From an uncultured Megasphaera sp. (GTDB taxonomy: Bacteria > Bacillota > Negativicutes > Veillonellales > Megasphaeraceae), in the NCBI GenBank assembly GCA_900548635.1, contig URLP01000049.1:1-11483 (forward strand): 11,483 nt of DNA. Reading direction: 5' to 3'. A program made the position numbers and the translations under genes. Positions 7,013 to 11,483 of this stretch are shown piece by piece; positions within the stretch are counted from its first letter, which is position 1, and the number at the start of each line of letters is the position of its first letter. The notes beneath the pieces were generated by a model, which did no database searches, was not told where the DNA came from, and saw only the letters and a list, made by a program, of their open reading frames with translations.

Positions 7013-7924
7013 ATGGATTTTCATCATCTTAAATACTTTGTCGAAGTAGCCGACAAGAAATCATTCAGCAAAGCCGCGCGGACCCTGCACATTTCGCAGT
7101 CTGCCATCAGCCGCACCATCAAGGCCCTGGAAGAAGAACTGGGCGTCGTCCTCTTCATGCGCAACGCCAAGGCCGTCGAACTGACTGACGCCGGTACGAT
7201 TTTCCTCTCCCACGCCAAGCGCGTCGTCTTCATGTTTGAACACTTGAAGACGGACTTCGAAAATGAATTCAAGCTGGAACAGGGCACGGTCCTCATCGGC
7301 CTGCCGCCGATCACTGGCGCACCGATCTTCGCCAACCTCCTGGGCGCTTTCAAGCAGGAATACCCGCAGATCGAATTGGACCTCTACGAACACGGCTCGA
7401 AGAAAGTCGAAATCAGCGTCCAGGAAGGCCTCATCGACCTGGGCATCGTCTGCACGCAGCCGAAGGAAAAGGACTTCGAATCGTTCTTCCTGACCCAGGA
7501 CCCGATGAACGTCATCATCCACCGGGACAACATCCTCTCCAAGGAAAAGACGATTCCCCTCAAGAAACTGGCCAATGAATCGCTCGTCCTCTACCGCGAT
7601 GACTTCAATCTCCACGACGAAATCATCCAGCACTGCAAGAAGATCGGCTTCCAGCCGAAGATCGTCTTCGAAACGAGCCAGCGCGACCTGATGATCCAGA
7701 CCGTCGTCGCCAACCTCGGCGTCGCCCTCCTGCCGAGCCGCCTCTGCCCGACGAAGGAAACGAATCCCCGCGTCTCGGAATCGGTCGTCGTCCGTCCCCT
7801 CGTAGAACCGGAAATCATGCACGTCCTCTATGTCATCTGGAAGCGCGGCCATTACCTCTCCCACGCGGCCCAGCTCTGGCTCGATTTCGTCCGCAATAAA
7901 GCCCGCGTCATTTCCAATTTATAA
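7013..7924 (+). CDS. LysR-family transcriptional regulator
   Basis: This 303-residue protein has the standard LysR length and layout. An N-terminal winged helix-turn-helix spans residues 1-60: LKYFVEVADKKSFSKAARTL, then HISQSAISRTIKALEEELG, then LFMRN and ELTDAG. A linker helix follows, then a two-lobed effector-binding domain from about residue 88 to the end. The effector cannot be read from the sequence. The ATG at 7013 is preceded by GGAGGTG (7001-7007) and matches the family N terminus; an in-frame ATG at 6986 would add nine residues without a better site. The gene is divergent from PFOR, a common arrangement for LysR regulators and their targets, so control of PFOR and of itself is plausible but unproven. 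Codon third positions are strongly C-rich, unlike PFOR. Its stop codon overlaps the start of the next gene (TAATG). Confidence 0.95.
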   Translation: MDFHHLKYFVEVADKKSFSKAARTLHISQSAISRTIKALEEELGVVLFMRNAKAVELTDAGTIFLSHAKRVVFMFEHLKTDFENEFKLEQGTVLIGLPPITGAPIFANLLGAFKQEYPQIELDLYEHGSKKVEISVQEGLIDLGIVCTQPKEKDFESFFLTQDPMNVIIHRDNILSKEKTIPLKKLANESLVLYRDDFNLHDEIIQHCKKIGFQPKIVFETSQRDLMIQTVVANLGVALLPSRLCPTKETNPRVSESVVVRPLVEPEIMHVLYVIWKRGHYLSHAAQLWLDFVRNKARVISNL

Positions 7925-8319
7925 TGCCCATGGACAGACACAGGCTCAAAGCCTTTGCCGGCAGCCTTTGCCGGCAGAAACAGCACTGGCACGATGCCTT
8001 TACGGCGCACGTCCATCGCCTCCGCGAAAGCTGGCACGGCCTCTCGAAGAGCCAGCGATGTCTCATCGCAGCCGCTCTCCTGCAGCTCCTTTGGATCATC
8101 GTCCTGCAGGTACAGGTCTTCGAGCTCTCGGAAACAGTCTACACCCAGCGCGTGCGCATCGCACAGCTGGAGAAGCAGGCCAAGAAACAAAATAATATGC
8201 TTTATTCCGCCTCGCAGACCCTGGACGACATGGAAAAGAAATGGCACCGCCTCAACTTCCGCGTCCTCGAGAACACGTGGCGCCTCGAAGAACCAGAAAA
8301 AGACCCCGACTCCTTATAG
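7924..8319 (+). CDS. Small single-pass membrane protein with C-terminal coiled coil, function unknown
   Basis: I do not recognise a family. The 131 residues comprise a basic, His/Arg-rich N-terminal part (1-45), one clear membrane helix at about 46-66 (CLIAAALLQLLWIIVLQVQVF), and a heptad-like amphipathic stretch at about 68-115 suggesting a coiled coil. The tail is acidic and ends in DPDSL. The ATG shares its A with the LysR stop codon (TAATG) and has no Shine-Dalgarno sequence, so translation probably depends on coupling to the LysR gene. A second in-frame ATG lies two codons on. C-rich third positions like those of LysR support it being coding. A 13-bp tandem duplication lies in codons 10-18. 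The stop codon TAG falls in and beside the loop of the terminator hairpin. By position it could help anchor or modulate the regulator, but that is speculative. Confidence 0.72.
   Translation: MPMDRHRLKAFAGSLCRQKQHWHDAFTAHVHRLRESWHGLSKSQRCLIAAALLQLLWIIVLQVQVFELSETVYTQRVRIAQLEKQAKKQNNMLYSASQTLDDMEKKWHRLNFRVLENTWRLEEPEKDPDSL
7951..7976. repeat. 13-bp perfect tandem duplication inside the small membrane-protein gene
   Basis: GCCTTTGCCGGCA occurs twice in direct succession (7951-7963 and 7964-7976). The unit is not a multiple of three, so gain or loss of one copy shifts the reading frame near codon 14 of the overlapping gene. Confidence 0.9.
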
Positions 8320-8336
8320 GAGTCAGGGTCTTTTTT
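8297..8336. terminator. Bidirectional rho-independent terminator between convergent genes
   Basis: A 12-bp stem pairs GACCCCGACTCC (8302-8313) with GGAGTCAGGGTC (8319-8330). There is one C-A mismatch on the plus strand, which is a U-G pair on the minus strand. The loop is TTATA. It is flanked by A5 on the left and T6 on the right, so it can end transcription from both the LysR unit and the ackA-HAD unit. The stop codon of the small membrane protein (8317-8319) lies at the loop and stem edge. Confidence 0.93.
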
Positions 8337-8343
8337 CGTTCGT

Positions 8344-9030
8344 TTAATTTTCAATCAGTTTCAGCATCTCTTCCGGCTGCGGGAGTTCATGCATGATTTT
8401 CCACGGTGCACATTTGGCCAGGTCCTCGTAGGAGTAGCGGCCCGTCGCGACGCTGATCGTGCGGGCGCCGATGGCTTTGCCGCACTGGATGTCATACGGC
8501 GTATCGCCGATGACGTATGCCGTCTCGATGGCGTCTCCCCATGCCTTTTTGGCAATGGACAGGGCGTTGCGCGCCAGGTCATCGCGGTAGTAATAGTTGA
8601 AGGCGAAACCCGAGTGGTCGAAATCGAAGTACTGGGAAAGGCCGAAGACGTCCATTTTCATGCGGGCTCCGATGGCGCTGTTTCCCGTGAGCAGGAGCTG
8701 TTTGTACTCCTTCTCTTTTTGGAAGAAAGCCAGGTTCTCTTTGACATGCGGCAGGATGACGCCTTCTTCGGCTTTGCGCTTCAGCCATTTGAGGAGCTTT
8801 TTTTCATAGCCCCGGCAGAAAGCGTGGACTTCATCGTCTGTCGGCATGACGCCGTTGGCCTTGTAGAGGAGCTGCTGGCAGATGAAATTATCTGTCCTGC
8901 CGCCGGCAGCGATTTTCGGCACCGGTACGTCTTCTCCTTTGAGGTCGTGGAAGACTTCTTCGATGGCGTACAGGCCGGCGCGGCCCGTATTCAATAGGGT
9001 TCCGTCAATGTCCCAGTATAGTAGCTTCAC
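8344..9030 (-). CDS. HAD-superfamily hydrolase, phosphoglycolate-phosphatase-like
   Basis: A 228-residue phosphatase of the haloacid dehalogenase superfamily. Motif I is DIDGT (residues 7-11, nucleophile Asp7 and acid/base Asp9). Motif II is LLTGNS (113-118, Thr115). Lys161 or Lys162 in SIAKKAWG is the motif III candidate, and motif IV is GDTPYD (175-180). A helical cap between motifs I and II (about 15-90) places it with the phosphoglycolate phosphatase/beta-phosphoglucomutase-like subfamily. The substrate is not readable from sequence. The start is a GTG at 9030, chosen because GGAG (9039-9042) lies eight bases upstream. Another in-frame GTG at 9039 overlaps that GGAG and would add three residues (231 aa). 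It lies 33 bases downstream of the ackA stop on the same strand with no terminator between, so it is probably co-transcribed with ackA. Confidence 0.92.
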   Translation of the reverse strand: MKLLYWDIDGTLLNTGRAGLYAIEEVFHDLKGEDVPVPKIAAGGRTDNFICQQLLYKANGVMPTDDEVHAFCRGYEKKLLKWLKRKAEEGVILPHVKENLAFFQKEKEYKQLLLTGNSAIGARMKMDVFGLSQYFDFDHSGFAFNYYYRDDLARNALSIAKKAWGDAIETAYVIGDTPYDIQCGKAIGARTISVATGRYSYEDLAKCAPWKIMHELPQPEEMLKLIEN

Positions 9031-9063
9031 GTTCTTCACTCCGTCTCAGGCTGCACTTGCAGC

Positions 9064-10260
9064 TTACTGTTTGGAAACGATTTCCTTCGTATCGCGGGCG
9101 ATCATGATTTCTTCGTTCGTCGGGATGACATACATCTTGACCGTCGAATCATCCGTGCTGATGAGGGCATCTTTGCCGCGGACGTTGTTGCGCTGCGGGT
9201 CGAGTTTGGCGCCGAGGTATTCGAGGCCTTCTGCGATGGCTGCGCGGTCTTCGATGCCGTTTTCGCCGACGCCGGCCGTGAAGGTGATGACGTCTACGCC
9301 GCCCATGGCTGCTGCGAAGGCACCGATTTCTTTACGGACCTGATAATGGAACATGTCGAGGGCGAGCTGAGCGCGTTTGTTGCCTTCCTTAGCTGCTTCG
9401 CCGAGGTCGCGGAAGTCGCTGGAAACGCCGGAAATGCCGAGGACGCCGGATTTCTTATTCATGAGCGTATCCATTTCCTTCGTGGAAAGGTTGTGGTTGT
9501 CCATGACGTTGAGGACGATAGCCGGGTCGATGTCGCCACAGCGCGTGCCCATGAGGACGCCGGCGAGCGGTGTGAAGCCCATCGTCGTGTCGACGCATTT
9601 GCCGTATTTGATGGCAGCCAGGGAAGAACCGTTGCCGAGGTGGCAGTTGATGATGCGCAGTTTTTCAACGGGGACGCCCATGACTTTGGCAACTTCACCG
9701 GCTACATAGCGGTGGCTCGTGCCGTGGAAGCCGTAGCGGCGGATATGGTCTTCGGTGTAGAGTTCATAGGGCAGGCCGTACATGAAGGCTTTCGGCGGCA
9801 TGGTCTGATGGAAAGCTGTATCGAAGACGCCGACCTGGGGAACATTCGGCATGATGGCTTTGCAGGCGTTGATGCCGATGATGTTGGGCGGATTGTGGAG
9901 CGGAGCCATAGCCGAGCATTTTTCCAAGGCTTTCATGACTTCATCCGTAATCAGCGTGGAAGCAGCGAATTCTTCGCCGCCATGGACGACGCGGTGGCCG
10001 ACAGCATCGATGGCATCCATCGATTTGATGACGCCGCATTCAGCGTCCGTGAGGATGTCGAGGACGAGTTTGACAGCGACTTTGTGATCCGGGATGGACT
10101 GTTTGATTTCTTTCTTCTGGCCATTCCATTTGTGGGTCAGCTGGGAATCGGGAAGGCCGATTTTTTCGACCAAACCTTTTGCCATTACTTCTTCATTGTC
10201 CATGTTGATAAGCTGATACTTCAGGGACGAGCTGCCACAGTTTACAACCAATACGATCAT
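9064..10260 (-). CDS. ackA: Acetate kinase
   Basis: Acetate kinase transfers phosphate between acetyl phosphate and ADP, giving acetate and ATP; it is the ATP-forming step of acetate fermentation, and is reversible. At 398 residues it has full length for the family. Visible features of the ASKHA fold: [10 protein letters not shown] (6-15), GHRVVHGGE with Arg90 (88-96), [10 protein letters not shown] with Asp147 (146-155), GFHGTSH with His179 (177-183), HLGNGSS (207-213), GTRCGDIDP with Arg240 (238-246), and [10 protein letters not shown] with Glu383/384 (381-390). All catalytic positions known from the Methanosarcina enzyme are present. The ATG at 10260 follows GAGGG at a normal distance. It sits between an upstream lipoprotein gene (31 bases away) and a downstream HAD gene (33 bases) on the same strand. 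No phosphotransacetylase gene is next to it, unlike in many genomes. Confidence 0.98.
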   Translation of the reverse strand: MIVLVVNCGSSSLKYQLINMDNEEVMAKGLVEKIGLPDSQLTHKWNGQKKEIKQSIPDHKVAVKLVLDILTDAECGVIKSMDAIDAVGHRVVHGGEEFAASTLITDEVMKALEKCSAMAPLHNPPNIIGINACKAIMPNVPQVGVFDTAFHQTMPPKAFMYGLPYELYTEDHIRRYGFHGTSHRYVAGEVAKVMGVPVEKLRIINCHLGNGSSLAAIKYGKCVDTTMGFTPLAGVLMGTRCGDIDPAIVLNVMDNHNLSTKEMDTLMNKKSGVLGISGVSSDFRDLGEAAKEGNKRAQLALDMFHYQVRKEIGAFAAAMGGVDVITFTAGVGENGIEDRAAIAEGLEYLGAKLDPQRNNVRGKDALISTDDSTVKMYVIPTNEEIMIARDTKEIVSKQ

Positions 10261-10291
10261 GAAAATTTACCCTCTTTCGTTTGTCTTAGAA

Positions 10292-10828
10292 TTATTTGAG
10301 CTGGCCAAATACGTGGTCAACTACTTCTTTGGCCAGGGCATCGCCGTCTTTGTACATGTACATGACGTGCCAGATCTGGCCGTTATCTTCAAAGAAGAGA
10401 CTCCGCACTGTGAGCTTGGCCGGCTTGCCGTTGAGCGGTTCCATATAGGAAGCTTCGACAACAGTAGCCTTGCGGCCGCTTTCTTCAGCGTCGGTGACCT
10501 TCGTTTGCAGATCAGAAACATCCGGTGTCTGTTTCAGCATGGCAACGTATTCATTTGCCATGGCTGCAGGCGTTGTTTCGCCAGCTGTTTCGGAGACAGC
10601 GACGACATTGATGTGCTTATCGTTGTTAATATACATCATGCCTTCACCATTTTGGCGGCTTACGTGTGCCAAGTCAAACGGTGTCATGACGTACACTTCC
10701 GAATCTCCGGCTTTGAGCTGGACATACCCGAAACTGTACTCTTCGAGCATTGTCGTATTGCCGCATCCGGCCAGCAATACGACAGCCGCGGTCATGGCCG
10801 CAGCTGCGAATAATTTCAATCTTTTCAT
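10292..10828 (-). CDS. Predicted lipoprotein of unknown function
   Basis: A 178-residue exported lipoprotein. The N terminus has basic residues (MKRLK), a hydrophobic stretch (7-20) and a lipobox LAGC with Cys22, the expected lipid-attachment site after signal peptidase II cleavage. The mature part is mixed alpha/beta-looking and soluble, with no helix long enough to span a membrane. I recognise no family; the wording of a regular repeat such as YVMTPFDLAHVSR or IWHVMYMYKDGD suggests a small compact domain. The ATG at 10828 has AGGTGA (10833-10838) four bases upstream. It is the first gene of an apparent lipoprotein-ackA-HAD unit, 31 bases before ackA with no terminator between. A functional link to acetate metabolism is possible but not shown. 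Confidence 0.85.
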   Translation of the reverse strand: MKRLKLFAAAAMTAAVVLLAGCGNTTMLEEYSFGYVQLKAGDSEVYVMTPFDLAHVSRQNGEGMMYINNDKHINVVAVSETAGETTPAAMANEYVAMLKQTPDVSDLQTKVTDAEESGRKATVVEASYMEPLNGKPAKLTVRSLFFEDNGQIWHVMYMYKDGDALAKEVVDHVFGQLK

Positions 10829-10844
10829 GCAATCACCTATTATG

Positions 10845-10920
10845 CTTTCTGCAGACTAGGTTCATTATAGCATAAAAGCCTTATAGCGTCACCTAAAAAA
10901 AGCGACGAAATTGCAGAAAG
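10845..10920. repeat. 9-bp inverted repeat flanking the lipoprotein promoter
   Basis: CTTTCTGCA (10845-10853) and its exact reverse complement TGCAGAAAG (10912-10920) bracket a 58-bp segment that contains the whole -35/-10 of the lipoprotein unit. The arms are short, so chance is a real possibility. Confidence 0.35.
10864..10892 (-). promoter_or_regulatory. Extended -10 promoter of the lipoprotein-ackA-HAD unit
   Basis: On the minus strand GTGACG (10892-10887) and a perfect TATAAT (10869-10864) are 17 bases apart. The -10 is preceded by TGC, an extended -10. It lies about 36 bases upstream of the lipoprotein ATG. The weak -35 and extended -10 are compatible. Confidence 0.75.
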
Positions 10921-10921
10921 A

Positions 10922-10978
10922 ATAAGTATACAACATTGAGAGAGCATTGACGGCTGCCGTCCCTGCCCGTATACTTAT
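10922..10978. repeat. Perfect 10-bp inverted repeat ATAAGTATAC / GTATACTTAT in the divergent region
   Basis: The arms at 10922-10931 and 10969-10978 are exact reverse complements separated by 37 bases. The right arm contains the -10 of the tmcAL promoter on the plus strand. The left arm contains the same TATACT on the minus strand, facing the lipoprotein gene. A third, nine-base copy (ATAAGTATA) is at 11021-11029. It may be an operator or a pair of divergent promoters. Confidence 0.5.
10947..10975 (+). promoter_or_regulatory. Sigma-70-type promoter of tmcAL
   Basis: TTGACG (10947-10952), a 17-base spacer and TATACT (10970-10975) make a near-consensus promoter, with five of six matches in each box. 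Transcription would start near 10982, leaving a leader of about 100 bases before the ATG at 11084. The leader holds short dyads but no riboswitch or attenuator that I recognise. Confidence 0.8.
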
Positions 10979-11083
10979 ACTAACGAGAGTCATTTTGATA
11001 AGTCTCTATGAATCATATACATAAGTATAGCACAGATTGACTCAAAGCGATATTTGTGAAATTTAGAACAAATAGGAGGTCTC

Positions 11084-11483
11084 ATGAAAACTGTCGCCGT
11101 CATCGCCGAATTCAATCCTTTTCACACCGGTCACGCCCATTTACTGCGGGAAATCCGCGCTCACTTGGGAAAGGAGACGGCCATTGCCGTCATCATGAGC
11201 GGCGCCTTCGTCCAGCGCGGCGAGCCGGCCATTTTCGACAAATGGCAGCGCGCGGCCTGGGCCGTCCGAAGCGGTGCCGACGCCGTCATCGAACTGCCGG
11301 CGGTCTACGCCCTCTCCAGTGCCGCCGGCTTCGCCTTTGGCGGCGTAAGTCTGGCATCACACCTTGGCTGTACATATCTCGCCTGCGGCGTCGAACGCGG
11401 CACGGCCGATGATTTTCTCGCTTTGGCCCGCTGCGCTGCCGCTCTTCCGAAAGGCCATCCTGCCCAGCAGCAGGGCACGGCCG
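11084..11483 (+). CDS. tmcAL: tRNA(Met) cytidine acetate ligase TmcAL (N-terminal part, cut by window edge)
   Basis: TmcAL (YlbM, formerly DUF795) uses acetate and ATP to make N4-acetylcytidine at the wobble position of elongator tRNA-Met. The first 133 codons are present and the frame is open to the right edge; the family is about 400 residues. The nucleotidyltransferase-like motif FNPFHTGH (residues 10-17) and the family signature SGAFVQRGEPA (39-49) are clear, followed by DKWQRAAWAVRSGADAVIEL (52-71). The ATG at 11084 has a strong AGGAGGT (11074-11080). The gene is divergent from the lipoprotein-ackA-HAD unit; ylbM-family genes often lie near pta/ackA in Firmicutes. Its codons are C-rich in third position, like the LysR gene. 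Assignment to family is secure. Confidence 0.95.
   Translation, partial: MKTVAVIAEFNPFHTGHAHLLREIRAHLGKETAIAVIMSGAFVQRGEPAIFDKWQRAAWAVRSGADAVIELPAVYALSSAAGFAFGGVSLASHLGCTYLACGVERGTADDFLALARCAAALPKGHPAQQQGTA

Noticed and set aside
7061..7864. A 267-codon frame antisense to the LysR gene
   Set aside because: Asp/Glu/Val-rich shadow caused by C-ending codons on the coding strand.
9346..10299. A 317-codon open frame antisense to ackA
   Set aside because: Shadow of a strongly conserved acetate kinase gene; no recognisable domain.
10982..11083. Riboswitch or T-box in the tmcAL leader
   Set aside because: The roughly 100-base leader has only short dyads and no terminator hairpin, and I recognise no conserved riboswitch core.
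11056..11412. A 118-codon plus-strand frame over the start of tmcAL
   Set aside because: It is in another frame from the TmcAL reading, whose conserved motifs and strong ribosome-binding site decide the matter.

Overview
The window most likely comes from a low-oxygen, fermentative member of the Firmicutes with moderately high GC. A Negativicutes genome of the Megasphaera/Veillonellaceae kind would fit, but this is inferred from gene content and codon style, not from any marker gene. It is ordinary chromosome: I see no IS element, phage gene, CRISPR array, tRNA or rRNA.

Layout, left to right. (1) 1-1086, minus: the N-terminal 362 residues of the single-strand DNA exonuclease RecJ, running off the left edge. 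(2) 1241-2851, minus: one long reading frame that joins a ten-helix EamA/DMT transporter to a cytidylate-kinase-like domain. It has its own promoter and a strong terminator. (3) 3008-6523, minus: a complete pyruvate:ferredoxin oxidoreductase (PFOR). (4) 6524-7012: a 489-bp AT-rich divergent intergenic region with several dyads and promoters. (5) 7013-8319, plus: a LysR-type regulator overlapping by one base a small single-pass membrane protein. The pair ends in a bidirectional terminator. (6) 8344-10828, minus: an apparent operon of lipoprotein, acetate kinase (ackA) and HAD phosphatase. (7) 10829-11083: a second divergent intergenic region. (8) 11084-11483, plus: the start of tmcAL (ylbM family), running off the right edge.

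The shared theme is acetyl-unit metabolism. PFOR makes acetyl-CoA from pyruvate and reduces ferredoxin. AckA makes ATP and acetate from acetyl phosphate; the intervening phosphotransacetylase gene is not in the window. TmcAL uses acetate and ATP to acetylate the wobble cytidine of elongator tRNA-Met. The LysR gene is divergent from PFOR across a long, dyad-rich region, so it is a candidate PFOR regulator. The sequence GTATAC recurs at or near several promoters here.

I did not find a wholly new multi-gene system. The most unusual items are the transporter-kinase fusion, the LysR/small-membrane-protein overlap with a frame-breaking 13-bp tandem duplication, and the symmetric promoter decamers between the ackA operon and tmcAL.
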